Shown: positions 1 through 8,722, counted from the first letter of the stretch. The stretch: 64,000 bases of DNA from a bacterium (GCA_039961635.1 JABRWB010000039.1:13258-77257); one strand, 5' to 3'. Numbers and translations are program-made. The notes: generated by a model from the letters alone, not told the origin.

Positions 1-225
1 GTCACCGAGGCGTTTCATCAACTCCTCGTGGAGCATTTTGTAAACCTGTGGATCGACCGCAATCTGAACCGTGGAAGGCGCGACCGCACTTTGGGCATAG
101 GTAGGTGGACTTCCCTTGCCTGCTCCCCTGCCGCAAGATGCGAAAATGCACAAAAAAATGATTCCTGACAAATACAATGCGTACACAGCCAAGCCGGTAC
201 GCCGGTTAAAACTCGCACCCCTCAT
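1..225 (-). CDS. Putative lipoprotein, N-terminal part, cut by the left edge
   Basis: Seventy-five codons are open from an ATG at 223-225 to the edge of the window. AAGGAGG, a near-perfect ribosome binding site, lies 8 nt upstream of that ATG. The N-terminus is basic, then hydrophobic, and ends in a lipobox (FASC, Cys31), so the product is probably a lipid-anchored exported protein. The residues after the anchor (VQIAVDPQVYKML) do not identify a family. It lies 125 bp downstream of phnE on the same strand and could be the last gene of that operon, although the gap is large enough for its own promoter. The function is unknown. Confidence 0.6.
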   Translation of the reverse strand, partial: MRGASFNRRTGLAVYALYLSGIIFLCIFASCGRGAGKGSPPTYAQSAVAPSTVQIAVDPQVYKMLHEELMKRLGD

Positions 226-350
226 GTACTGCACCTCCTTAGTCTACCGGGATGGATGCGAAATGGATGGACACGTAAAGGATAACACAAATCCGACCCA
301 AACAATAGAGCAACCCAACGTTCGCATCATAATTTCCGAAGGTAATTCAT

Positions 351-1250
351 TCAATCGAACCGCGTTCTCAGCCACGCGCTCACCTGGTCGAGGATGAAGC
401 TCGCCGCCAGGATGATCAGGAAGGCGGTCGAGGCCTCGCTGAACCTGAACTGCTTGATGTACTGGTCGAGCATGAACCCGATGCCGCCCGCGCCCACGAT
501 TCCGATGATCATGCTCATCCGGATGTTCATATCCCACCTGTAAATGGAAAGCGTGACCAGACGGGGCAGCACCTGCGGCAGCACGCCGTACCAGACGACC
601 TGCACCGGGTGGGCGCCCACGGCTTCGACGGCTTCAACCTGGCCCTTGTCTATGTTCTCGATGGCTTCGCTGAAAAGCTGGCCGAGAGCGCCGACCGAGT
701 GCAGGGCAAGCGCCAGCACTCCGGCGAACGGCCCCACGCCGACGACGAGAACGAAAAGCAATGCCAGGAGTATCGGCGGAAAAGCACGGCTGACGCTGAA
801 AAGGAACCGGACGGCGATGTAGACGGTGCGGGCGGCGGGCGAGCCCCGCATCAGGTTGTTGGCCCCCAGGAACGCCATCGGAAAGCACAGGAACAGCGCC
901 AGGATGGTTCCGGCAAGCGAGATTTCGACGGTCAGCCACATGTCGGCGGCGAGCTTGCGCAGAAGCTCCGGCTCGAAACTGGGGCGGGCGATTTTGGCCA
1001 GCGCATTTCGCGTCATTTCGCTCATCCCCCAGACCTTCACGAACTCGGATTTGCCGGTGGCGGGGTCGACGCGGGTTTCGGTGTGCTTAAAAAGATCCAG
1101 ACTGAAATCAGTATCGATAAAGCTTTTTACGCAGATTGCGAGGCCGATCAGTACGAGAAAAGCGGCAAGCGATGCGCGGGCTGCGGCGTGCGGGCTGCGG
1201 GGAGTCCGGGAGGCGGATTCGGGCTTCGGATTGTCGGAAGGCGGCTGCAT
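351..1250 (-). CDS. phnE: Phosphonate/phosphite-type ABC transporter permease, PhnE family
   Basis: This 299-residue protein has the layout of a binding-protein-dependent permease: an N-terminal membrane segment at about residues 25-45, then a core of several hydrophobic segments. The cytoplasmic EAA loop (EAVEAVGAHPVQVV, followed by GVLP) docks on the ATPase. The PhnE family imports phosphonates, phosphite or related phosphorus oxyanions together with PhnC and PhnD. The ATG follows the phnC stop codon with no gap, so the two are translationally coupled. Order on the minus strand is phnD, phnC, phnE. No C-P lyase or phosphonatase gene is nearby, so the exact substrate is open. Confidence 0.9.
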   Translation of the reverse strand: MQPPSDNPKPESASRTPRSPHAAARASLAAFLVLIGLAICVKSFIDTDFSLDLFKHTETRVDPATGKSEFVKVWGMSEMTRNALAKIARPSFEPELLRKLAADMWLTVEISLAGTILALFLCFPMAFLGANNLMRGSPAARTVYIAVRFLFSVSRAFPPILLALLFVLVVGVGPFAGVLALALHSVGALGQLFSEAIENIDKGQVEAVEAVGAHPVQVVWYGVLPQVLPRLVTLSIYRWDMNIRMSMIIGIVGAGGIGFMLDQYIKQFRFSEASTAFLIILAASFILDQVSAWLRTRFD

Positions 1251-2039
1251 CTAGTCCGAGTATTCCTCCCCGTAAATACGCTTCAGGACAGACATTTCGA
1301 GGCCAGAAACCGGGCCGTCGTAGACGACCAGGCCGGCGCGGACGCCGATGACGCGCTCCGCCGCAAGCCGCACCAGATCCACCGCGTGCAGGTTGAGCAG
1401 CACGGTGCGGCCGTCCTCGCGGCAGATCTGCACAAGGTGCGCCAGCACCGAGCGGGCGATGACCGGATCGAGGTTGGACACCGGCTCGTCGGCCAGGATA
1501 AGCGGCGGATCCTGCACCAGCGCTCTTGCAATAGCCACTCTTTGCATTTGTCCGCCCGAAAGCTGGCTTGCGGGTTTCCACGCTTCGTTCGCCAGTCCAA
1601 CCCTATCCAATGCCGCCAGCGCTTTGTCCGTTTCGTCGGCGGTGAACCGGAAAAAAAGCGATGGCGCAATCGGCTTGTATCCGAGCCGTCCGACGAGCGC
1701 ATTTTGGAGCACCGTCAGGCGCGGGATCAGGTTGAAACTCTGGAACACCATCCCGACGCGCCTCCGGATAGCGCGTCCGCGGCTTCCCTTGTTGGATACG
1801 GCCTCGCCCAGCGTCTCGACCGAGCCGGACGTTGGCGCGATCAACCCGTTGATGCACCGCAGGAGCGTGGACTTGCCGGCGCCGGAAGGGCCGATGACCG
1901 CGGCGATCTCGCCCTGCGGGACGGCGAAGCTAACTCCGCGCAGGGCCTCGGTCCCGTCGGGGAACCGCTTGGCGACGTCACGGCACAGAATTGCAGGCCC
2001 GGGCATCGTGCGAGATGGTAGCACGGGTTCAGAAGTCAT
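1251..2039 (-). CDS. phnC: Phosphonate/phosphite-type ABC transporter ATPase, PhnC family
   Basis: This 262-residue ABC ATPase has Walker A GPSGAGKST near residue 43, the signature LSGGQMQRVAIARAL, Walker B LILADEP and a switch His in LNLHAVD. Length and sequence fit PhnC, which powers import of phosphonates or phosphite through PhnE. The start used is the ATG at 2039; an internal ATG at MPGPA would remove 12 residues and cannot be excluded. It lies 44 bp downstream of phnD and abuts phnE. Substrate specificity cannot be told from the ATPase. Confidence 0.9.
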   Translation of the reverse strand: MTSEPVLPSRTMPGPAILCRDVAKRFPDGTEALRGVSFAVPQGEIAAVIGPSGAGKSTLLRCINGLIAPTSGSVETLGEAVSNKGSRGRAIRRRVGMVFQSFNLIPRLTVLQNALVGRLGYKPIAPSLFFRFTADETDKALAALDRVGLANEAWKPASQLSGGQMQRVAIARALVQDPPLILADEPVSNLDPVIARSVLAHLVQICREDGRTVLLNLHAVDLVRLAAERVIGVRAGLVVYDGPVSGLEMSVLKRIYGEEYSD

Positions 2040-2083
2040 ATAGCAACGTACTGGCTTATAGCAGACCGGCCAAATTAGGCAAA

Positions 2084-3076
2084 CTACTTCCCCTTCCCCA
2101 GCTGCGCCTCGACGTCCAGGTCAAGCTCCGCCGCCATCTTGCGTACGACATCGTAGTCTGAATCCGAAGCCGGAAGCAGATCCTCGATTTCGTAAATATC
2201 GAAGATGATCTTTTTGCCTTCGCCGGAGTGCATCACCTCGACGAGCGCGCCGGTCAGCTTCTTCGCCCATTCGTCCGAGAGATACGTCGGCCCCGAAAGC
2301 ACTACCGCGTCGCCGGGAATCGGGTCGGTCTTGGCTATGACGCGGGTTTCCTCCATCACCTTCGGGTTGATTTCCTTCGCGCGCTCGCGCGCGTCCACGT
2401 AGCATGCGCCGACGTCCACACTGCCCTGCAGTACGGAGATAACCACGCTGTCGTGGCTGCCGGTGGCAACCGAATCGCCGAGGTCCTTGTCGGGGTCTAT
2501 TCCCGCCGCCTTCAGCATCGCCCGCGGGTACAGGTAGCCGGAGGTCGAAGTCGGGTCAACCCATGCGAACCGCTTGCCCCGGCAGTCGGCGAGCGTCTGA
2601 ATCGGGCTGTCGCTGCGCACGATGAGCTGGCCGTAGTAGTACGGCGTCCCCTTGCGCACGGCCTTGAGCGCGACGCGGGCTTGGTGGCGTTGGTTGGCGT
2701 AAATGTAAGCCAGCGGGGGAAGCCATCCCACCAGGCAGTCGCCGGTGCCGAGAGCTTCGACCGCGGCGACGTAGTGCGGGAGGACGATGGACTCGACGGG
2801 AATGCCCAGCTTCGCGGAAAGCAGCGAGTCGAGCTTTTTCGTTCCTTCGATTATCGTGTCGGCCTCGTTCGAGGGCACGAACGCCATCTTGATTTTCACG
2901 GGTTCGGGCGGAGTGAGCGGAACGGGATGCGCGTCTGAAAGCTTGCCGGAAGTTTCGGATTGCGCGCCGGGCCCGCCCTGCCCGTCCGAATCGCCGCCGC
3001 CGCTCGGGCAGCCGGTAAAAAGCAAAGTAAAAACTACAGCGGCGAACAGCGCCCAAGCCGAACGAAATGAAGCCAT
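2084..3076 (-). CDS. phnD: Phosphonate/phosphite-type substrate-binding lipoprotein, PhnD family
   Basis: This is the extracytoplasmic binding protein of the importer, about 330 residues. The N-terminus carries a lipoprotein signal (LFTGC lipobox) and a Gly/Asp/Ser-rich linker before the periplasmic-binding fold. Typical PhnD segments include AFVPSNEADTI near the start of the domain and the WVDPTSTSGYLYPRA region, which contributes to oxyanion binding in this family. The start chosen is the ATG at 3076 because GGAGG stands 5 nt upstream; a TTG 12 nt further upstream overlaps that site. It is the first gene of the phnD-phnC-phnE operon and has a TATAAT box upstream. Confidence 0.88.
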   Translation of the reverse strand: MASFRSAWALFAAVVFTLLFTGCPSGGGDSDGQGGPGAQSETSGKLSDAHPVPLTPPEPVKIKMAFVPSNEADTIIEGTKKLDSLLSAKLGIPVESIVLPHYVAAVEALGTGDCLVGWLPPLAYIYANQRHQARVALKAVRKGTPYYYGQLIVRSDSPIQTLADCRGKRFAWVDPTSTSGYLYPRAMLKAAGIDPDKDLGDSVATGSHDSVVISVLQGSVDVGACYVDARERAKEINPKVMEETRVIAKTDPIPGDAVVLSGPTYLSDEWAKKLTGALVEVMHSGEGKKIIFDIYEIEDLLPASDSDYDVVRKMAAELDLDVEAQLGKGK

Positions 3077-3100
3077 CGAAGCCTCCAAAAAACCGCTCCC

Positions 3101-3106
3101 ATTATA
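3101..3106 (-). promoter_or_regulatory. -10 box upstream of phnD
   Basis: On the minus strand 3106-3101 reads TATAAT, 24 nt before the phnD start, with the GGAGG ribosome binding site between them. No good -35 hexamer was found at 16-18 nt. It probably drives phnD-phnC-phnE. Confidence 0.5.
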
Positions 3107-3197
3107 GCTGTGAAAGCGCAGTCATGGGTATTTGAGGACCTATCTTTGCTACACTTCCCGCTGTTTTTGCGTCCGGCGGCGCATCCGATTCGGAAAA

Positions 3198-4610
3198 ATG
3201 AGCCATCTGCTTCAGCTTTTGTTGATGTTCGCCATCGTCGTTGTGGCGGCCAAGATGTCCGGCTGGCTGTCTCAACGCCTCGGGCAGCCCGCGGTGTTCG
3301 GCGAGATCCTCGTCGGGCTTGTTCTTGGGCCATCCCTACTTAATTTCCTTGGATGGCCGATTTTTCTTCCGCATGGTTCGGCAGGACACGTTCTTGATCC
3401 GGCCGCGTCCGCGCTCACCTCGCCGCTGATGGGAACGCTTAAGGATCTGTCCGAAATCGGCGTAGTTTTCCTGATGTTTATGGCCGGTTTGGAAACGGAT
3501 GTCGCCGAAATGCGGCGCGTCGGCCGCGTTGCATTTTGGGCGGCTGTAGGCGGAGTGATTGGCCCGATGGTGTTCGGATTTTTCACATCGGAGGGCTTTG
3601 CAATGCTCGGAATGGAAATCAACGTTTACGAAGCGGTCTTTATCGGAACGATTTTGACCGCGACCTCCGTTTCCATTTCAGCACAGACTTTGATGGAGCT
3701 TGGCAAGCTGAAAAGCAAAGAAGGCACAACAATCCTCGGCGCAGCGGTTATCGACGACGTGATAGGAATTATTGTGCTTTCGTTCGTAATCGCCTTTAAG
3801 CCTGCTACCGAAGGCACGGCGTCAGCGGCGGACAACCTTGTAGACCACGTCATGGCAGGGTTGGCCGCGACGGGGCTTGCCGAACCTGCGGCCGGAGTAC
3901 TGAGAATCGCTATTCTGATTCTGTTTATGGCGCTTTTCTTTTTCGGGGCGATAGTGCTCGGACGGGCATACATCGGACGGATATTGAATTGGGCCGCGCA
4001 ATCGAAAATTTCCGAAGGGCTTCTTGCGTCCGCAATCGTTATAGGATTGTTGTACGCCTGGTCCGCAGAGTTCATTGGCAGCGTCGCGGCGATTACCGGC
4101 GGATATTTGGCCGGTATTCTCGTCGCGCGAACCGAATATCACCAGACCGTCACGCAAAAGCTGCACAGCGTCACATACTCGCTGCTCGTACCGGTATTTT
4201 TCATCAGCATCGGGATGCAGGCGAACGTCAAACCCATCTTCGCCCCACTTGCCAAGCTTCTTTCGGGAGGTATGGATAACTCCCAGGTGATCGTGCTGTG
4301 GTTTACATTTGCGATAATCTTTATTGCGGTTTTCACCAAAGTGCTCGGCTGCATGGCGGGGGCAAAATGGTCGGGCTTCGACTGGCTTAGCAGCTATCGG
4401 GTCGGAGTCGGCATGATCAGCCGAGGCGAAGTTGGGCTAATCGTCGCCACGGTCGGATTGACCGCGGGCGTGATCAACCGGGACATATTCAGCATAATGG
4501 TATTGATGGTTTTGGTAACTACGCTCGTCACGCCGATTTGGCTCAAATCCGCTTTCAAGGGTGAAGCGAATCGGCACGGAGCGGATGCAGCTGCCGAACA
4601 AGGAGGCTAA
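3198..4610 (+). CDS. Cation/proton antiporter, CPA2 family (KefB/NapA-like)
   Basis: A polytopic membrane protein of about 470 residues. Family hallmarks are the N-terminal segment GQPAVFGEILVGLVLGPSLL, the acidic stretch AAVIDDVIGIIVLSF (the Asp-Asp pair of the ion site in this superfamily) and SRGEVGLIVATVG near the C-terminus. No TrkA-N or USP domain follows, so it is the membrane module alone. The start chosen is ATG 3198, because upstream codons in the frame are Cys/Arg-rich and unlike a coding N-terminus. It is followed 7 bp later by a small PII-like gene that may regulate it. The transported ion (Na+ or K+) cannot be decided from the sequence. Confidence 0.88.
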   Translation: MSHLLQLLLMFAIVVVAAKMSGWLSQRLGQPAVFGEILVGLVLGPSLLNFLGWPIFLPHGSAGHVLDPAASALTSPLMGTLKDLSEIGVVFLMFMAGLETDVAEMRRVGRVAFWAAVGGVIGPMVFGFFTSEGFAMLGMEINVYEAVFIGTILTATSVSISAQTLMELGKLKSKEGTTILGAAVIDDVIGIIVLSFVIAFKPATEGTASAADNLVDHVMAGLAATGLAEPAAGVLRIAILILFMALFFFGAIVLGRAYIGRILNWAAQSKISEGLLASAIVIGLLYAWSAEFIGSVAAITGGYLAGILVARTEYHQTVTQKLHSVTYSLLVPVFFISIGMQANVKPIFAPLAKLLSGGMDNSQVIVLWFTFAIIFIAVFTKVLGCMAGAKWSGFDWLSSYRVGVGMISRGEVGLIVATVGLTAGVINRDIFSIMVLMVLVTTLVTPIWLKSAFKGEANRHGADAAAEQGG

Positions 4611-4617
4611 ACAAACA

Positions 4618-4968
4618 ATGACCGGATACTTGTTGATCGCGGTGATTCGAAATCCTGCGGACATCGAGAAAATCCTTTCGGCCGCTGCAAAGGCGGGTGC
4701 TCCGGGCGCTACTGTGATTTCGGCGAGACGGTTTCCCGAAAACGGCGAGCGGTTCGCCCGCGACGAGTTCGACATCGCGGCCGCTCCGGAAGAAATATTC
4801 AGCTCGCACGCAGAAGAAGAACGGATAATGTTTGCGCTCGTACCGGAGATTTCTGCAGCGGAGAAGGTGGCCGAAGCCATTCGAAACGCGGCGCCGGAGG
4901 CGGATGGTAAAGAAAAAGTTGCAATTACCCTGGTAAAAACAGTTCGCGCCGAGGGATTGCCCGATTAG
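4618..4968 (+). CDS. PII-like signalling protein
   Basis: A 116-residue protein with the alpha/beta pattern of PII/GlnB-like trimers: a first strand YLLIAVIRNPADIEKIL, a second strand after a short helix (GATVISARRF), and a later MFALVPEISAAEKVAEAI unit. It lacks the canonical uridylylated T-loop tyrosine context, so it is PII-like rather than GlnB. AAGGAGG lies 11 nt before the ATG at 4618. It begins 7 bp after the antiporter gene; PII-like proteins encoded beside transporters often bind nucleotides or bicarbonate and gate the partner. That role is inferred here. Confidence 0.6.
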   Translation: MTGYLLIAVIRNPADIEKILSAAAKAGAPGATVISARRFPENGERFARDEFDIAAAPEEIFSSHAEEERIMFALVPEISAAEKVAEAIRNAAPEADGKEKVAITLVKTVRAEGLPD

Positions 4969-4996
4969 CGCGAAAACGTCTATTTAGGATATCAAC

Positions 4997-6481
4997 GTGA
5001 CCAAATCAAACGCAATCCGATACGTTGCCGCGGCAGGACTGTTCGCTCTCGCGACACTCGCCTGGCCGCGAGTTTCTCTTTCGCAAGAGGAAATTCCATT
5101 CGAAATCTCCGCTGCTTACGCCTCGATCAAGGGCGGGGAGATACTTGATTTCATTCGGCTGATCGCCAGCGACAAGTTCAAAGGCCGCGGTACCGGGAGC
5201 GACCAGTATTACCAGGCCGCGCTTCTTATGGCCGGCACGATGAAAGAAGCCGGATTCACGCCTTTCGGCGGCAAGGACACATTTCTGCAGCCCTATGAAA
5301 TCGAGCAGAACAGGATTTACGCGCCTTGGGCGTTTGAAATTCTTCATCAGGGCAAGGTGATTTTGTCACCCGCGCTCGGACAGGATTTCGTTTTCCGGGG
5401 CTTCACGGCCACGGGAGATGTGACGGCGGATGCCGTTTTCTGCGGATACGGGCTTTCATTGGGGCAGTACGACGACTACTCGGGAGTGGACGCTCGCGGC
5501 AAGGCGGTCGTTGTTCTGAACGGACTTCCAAAGTCGCTGGATGTGGAAGCAAACGAAAACTACAAATTCGCGGGCTACAAGATGAGAAATGCCGCCCAGC
5601 ACGGTGCCGCAGCGATTATTTTTGTCGGCGATACAGGGGAAGATTACGGCGCGCCTGCGGCGTCCGTGTTCCGCGGCCCTTATCCGGGCAAACCCGATTT
5701 GGTCGCCGTAAAGGTCGGGATGAAAGCGGCAACGGCGCTCGTAACCAATCTGCAGCATCCCCTTTCGAGCATACGGGAAATAATTGACTCCGAAACCAAG
5801 CCAATGAGTTTTCCTCTCGAAACGAGCGTCCACATAGTCGCCAATTCGGAGTACTTTCCCAAGCGTACCGCTTACAATGTTGTTGGTCTAAAGCGCGGGA
5901 GCAATGCCAAACTTCGGAACAGGTATATTTTAATCTGCGCGCATATGGACCATGTCGGCGAACAGGCCGGGGTGATTTTCAATGGCGCGGATGACAATGC
6001 AAGCGGAACGGGCGTGCTACGTCAGATAGCCAAGGCGTTCGGAATGGCAACGCGAGCTCCTCGGCGGTCAATAATTCTCGTCGCGTTCAGCGGCGAGGAA
6101 ATGGGACTTCTCGGAAGCAATCACTTCGTCGAAAATCCTCCCGTTCCGCTAGGCCAGATTGATGCCGTAATCAATATGGACATGGTGGGAATGGGCGATC
6201 TCGCCGTGGTGTTCGGTGGAACGAATCACCCTCAAATTTATTCCGCGTTTTCATCTTTCGCGGAAACCGCCGGAATCAAAATCGCGCAGAACGGCGCCAA
6301 TCCCGCAAGCGATCAGCGGCCGTTCGTTGCAAAGGGAGTACCGGCGGTTATGGTGCTGACAGCTGGAGATCGCCAAAACTATCATACGCCGGGAGACGAT
6401 GCCGAATTACTGAATCCCCAACTAATGGAGGATGTCGCTCAACTTGTTTTTCTTTCTGCCTGGACACTCGCTGATTGGTAG
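4997..6481 (+). CDS. Secreted M28-family zinc aminopeptidase with PA domain
   Basis: This 494-residue protein starts at GTG 4997 with a Sec signal peptide of about 30 residues ending near SLSQE. A protease-associated (PA) domain (about residues 120-260) is inserted before the M28 catalytic core. The core shows the zinc ligands in order: HMDHVG, GADDNASGTG, the catalytic Glu in FSGEEMGLLGS, the Asp in INMDMVG and the last His in YHTPGDD. M28 enzymes with this layout release N-terminal amino acids outside the cytoplasm. It ends 2 bp before the convergent fliT-like gene. Confidence 0.87.
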   Translation: MTKSNAIRYVAAAGLFALATLAWPRVSLSQEEIPFEISAAYASIKGGEILDFIRLIASDKFKGRGTGSDQYYQAALLMAGTMKEAGFTPFGGKDTFLQPYEIEQNRIYAPWAFEILHQGKVILSPALGQDFVFRGFTATGDVTADAVFCGYGLSLGQYDDYSGVDARGKAVVVLNGLPKSLDVEANENYKFAGYKMRNAAQHGAAAIIFVGDTGEDYGAPAASVFRGPYPGKPDLVAVKVGMKAATALVTNLQHPLSSIREIIDSETKPMSFPLETSVHIVANSEYFPKRTAYNVVGLKRGSNAKLRNRYILICAHMDHVGEQAGVIFNGADDNASGTGVLRQIAKAFGMATRAPRRSIILVAFSGEEMGLLGSNHFVENPPVPLGQIDAVINMDMVGMGDLAVVFGGTNHPQIYSAFSSFAETAGIKIAQNGANPASDQRPFVAKGVPAVMVLTAGDRQNYHTPGDDAELLNPQLMEDVAQLVFLSAWTLADW

Positions 6482-6483
6482 AT

Positions 6484-6915
6484 TCAACAGGAGCGGTCGA
6501 CCATTATTCCTGGCAGCGGCTCCGTAACGTAATCGCTCTCACCTTTATTGCGTGCAAATCCGCAAAGAATTTTCCTTGCCAGCGCGGTCTTGCGGATTTC
6601 GTTTTCCGTGATTGCTATTTTTGCGCCGATGATCTGTTCAAGATCGAGGCATTTGCTGCGGTACTTAGACAACATTTCCGCGGCATCTCTGTCCGCCAAT
6701 TCCACGGCTCGTCTCTCCCATTTGTCCTTAAGCTCGGCAAGCTCCGCAACCTTATGCCAGTCATCTTCCAACACGAATTGGGCAACCTCGTCAATAAGCC
6801 TGCCCAAATCTTCTATCACATCGATAAACGTCCTTGCATCTTGCGAGTTCAAACAAAACTCCGTCGGCAAATGACCGACAGATTCCGGACTGCCGGATGA
6901 TATTTGGCCAGCCAT
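6484..6915 (-). CDS. FliT/FlgN-like flagellar export chaperone candidate
   Basis: A 143-residue, mainly helical protein. Its central part (DVIEDLGRLIDEVAQFV, then DDWHKVAELAELKDKWERR) has the helical hairpin pattern of the FliT/FlgN class of small export chaperones. The assignment rests mostly on position: the ATG at 6915 follows the fliS stop codon after 2 bp, and fliT commonly follows fliS. The start at 6915 is preferred over upstream codons because those lie inside fliS. Sequence identity to FliT is too weak for certainty, and no flagellin or fliD gene is in the window. Confidence 0.5.
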   Translation of the reverse strand: MAGQISSGSPESVGHLPTEFCLNSQDARTFIDVIEDLGRLIDEVAQFVLEDDWHKVAELAELKDKWERRAVELADRDAAEMLSKYRSKCLDLEQIIGAKIAITENEIRKTALARKILCGFARNKGESDYVTEPLPGIMVDRSC

Positions 6916-6917
6916 TA

Positions 6918-7460
6918 TCAGCCCCTCACATCCAGAGAGCCGGGTACGGAAGGCATCGCCGGAATATCCGCGCCACCCAACAAGGTTTCTTTTTGGATAC
7001 ATTTGCCGTTTGCCGGGACCCCGCCAGGGCTGTAAGTATCCGGGCCGCAGCGTTCCTTTGACGCTGCCAATCTTGCCGCACCTGTGCCTTTCGACTTAAA
7101 GAATGCCGTTTCCCAAGCCTCTGCCAGAGGCTCAAGCAACTTCTCAACCGATTCGATTAAGCGCGGGTCTTTCTCAATATCCGCCTCGCGAAGGCGATAA
7201 AGCATAAATTCGTAGCTTCGCTCAAGGTTTGCCGCTATTTCTCCGCCGCGTTCGCGATCAAGCGTGGCCATAAGCTCCGCTATGATTGCGTATGCGCGCA
7301 GAATGGAATTATGGCAGTCCTCAACCCTGCCCTCCAGAGCAGCCGCGCGCGCCATGCGCAGAAAACGCAGAGCGCCCTCGTACATCATCAGCACAAGCCT
7401 TTCCGGCTCGGCCGTCAGAATCCGGCTTTCGGCATACGCGCCGAGCGGTCCATCCGCCAC
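6918..7460 (-). CDS. fliS: Flagellin export chaperone FliS, with C-terminal extension
   Basis: The first 120 or so residues match FliS: an AYAES segment near the N-terminus, ERLVLMMYEGALRFLRMA for helix 1, a negatively charged middle, and NLERSYEFMLYRLREADIEKDP typical of the last conserved helix. FliS binds the C-terminus of newly made flagellin and prevents premature polymerisation. Start is GTG 7460 with GGAGG 5 nt upstream. The protein is about 180 residues against the usual 120-140; the extra Gly/Pro-rich tail of roughly 55 residues (from GTGAARLAAS onward) is not part of the known fold. Only the FliT-like gene accompanies it. Confidence 0.82.
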   Translation of the reverse strand: MADGPLGAYAESRILTAEPERLVLMMYEGALRFLRMARAAALEGRVEDCHNSILRAYAIIAELMATLDRERGGEIAANLERSYEFMLYRLREADIEKDPRLIESVEKLLEPLAEAWETAFFKSKGTGAARLAASKERCGPDTYSPGGVPANGKCIQKETLLGGADIPAMPSVPGSLDVRG

Positions 7461-7537
7461 TGAAACCTCCGGGAACAGAACGTCTAATTTATCGGCAGTG
7501 CAAAATTTCGCTTGAGAAATTACCTTTTCCCGCGCGG

Positions 7538-8722
7538 CTAATCGGATAAATGGCTTGGCGATGCATATTCCGGACCGAATGGCTCCTGCGAGCCAAGAAC
7601 GCGGTGGTATTCGGCCAAATACTCCGCAACCTTGGTTCGCGCGTCAAAGTGTTTCAGTGCCCTATCATGGGCTCCGGTTTGCAATTCCATCAATAGTCGG
7701 CTGTCCTTTAACAGCTTCACGCAGGATGCGGCCATACCTTGGACATCGCCGATTTCATGAAGTATTCCGCACGCAGGTGTTACAACTTCCGGTATTCCCC
7801 CTGCCTTGGTGCCCACAATTGCGCAGCCGGATGCCATGGCTTCAAGCGCTGCCAAGCCGAAGCTCTCCGATTCACTGGGAATTAAAAAGATTTTTGAAAC
7901 TTCAAGAATTTCGGCGATATCTCCGCGATTACCCAAGAACTCAACCTTGTCGCAAAGGTCAAGCTCGCGCGCGCGAGCACGAACGAGAGGCATGTCTACG
8001 CCGTCGCCGACCATAAGTAGTTTCGACGGAACCTCCGCCGCAACTCGGGCGAAGATCTCTACAACATCCACGGCCCGCTTGACTGGGCGATAGTTACTGA
8101 TATGACATAGAAGGCTTTCGCCGTTGGGCGCGAACATCTTGTATCTCTCGGCTGCTTCGTTTGAAGGCGCAAAGTCATTCGGATCAACAAAGTTGTAAAT
8201 TACTTTGATATCCTTCTCAATTCCAAAGCGCTCGACGGTCTCGCTTAGAAGGCTGTTGCTGACAGCCGTCACCGAATCGCTTTGCTCGATGGCGAACTTG
8301 ACAATCTCGAAGTAGCTCGGATCGCTGCCCACCAGCGTAATGTCGGTTCCATGAAGCGTAGTAATCAGCTTGACAGGGTGTCGGTCCGCGACGATCGAGC
8401 GCGCCAGAAAACCTGAAACGGCGTGAGGTATGGCATAATGGACATGAAGTATGTCGATATCGTATGAAAGGATTACCTCGACCATTTTCGCGGCCAGCCC
8501 GATCGTGTAAGGCTGCTGGCGGAAAAGAGCGTACTCTTTGGGAGTGACCGCGTGGAACGCGATATTGGGTTCGTGCATCGGCATCCGCACCGGCGCGTCG
8601 TAGCTGATCAGGTGCACCGAATGCCCGATGCGAGCGAGGTGGCGGCCGAGTTCGGTCGCCACCACGCCGCTGCCTCCGTAGGTCGGATAGCATGCTATCG
8701 CGATATTAAGTCTTAGTCCCAA
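7538..8722 (-). CDS. bshA: N-acetyl-alpha-D-glucosaminyl L-malate synthase, bacillithiol pathway
   Basis: A 394-residue GT4 glycosyltransferase. The N-terminal segment CYPTYGGSGVVATELG, followed by HLISYDAPVRM and DILHVHYAIPHA, is characteristic of BshA, which joins UDP-GlcNAc and L-malate in the first step of bacillithiol synthesis. The C-terminal nucleotide-sugar site reads SESESFGLAALEAMASG, with the EX7E pattern of GT4 enzymes. Start is TTG 8722, supported by GGAGG 7 nt upstream; no ATG fits. No bshB or bshC is in the window, so the pathway would have to be completed elsewhere. Confidence 0.88.
   Translation of the reverse strand: MGLRLNIAIACYPTYGGSGVVATELGRHLARIGHSVHLISYDAPVRMPMHEPNIAFHAVTPKEYALFRQQPYTIGLAAKMVEVILSYDIDILHVHYAIPHAVSGFLARSIVADRHPVKLITTLHGTDITLVGSDPSYFEIVKFAIEQSDSVTAVSNSLLSETVERFGIEKDIKVIYNFVDPNDFAPSNEAAERYKMFAPNGESLLCHISNYRPVKRAVDVVEIFARVAAEVPSKLLMVGDGVDMPLVRARARELDLCDKVEFLGNRGDIAEILEVSKIFLIPSESESFGLAALEAMASGCAIVGTKAGGIPEVVTPACGILHEIGDVQGMAASCVKLLKDSRLLMELQTGAHDRALKHFDARTKVAEYLAEYHRVLGSQEPFGPEYASPSHLSD

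Noticed and set aside
609-2021. A 470-codon open frame on the plus strand across phnE and phnC
   Set aside because: It is antisense to two genes with complete permease and ABC ATPase motifs; its translation is Arg/Ala/Gly-rich with no domain.
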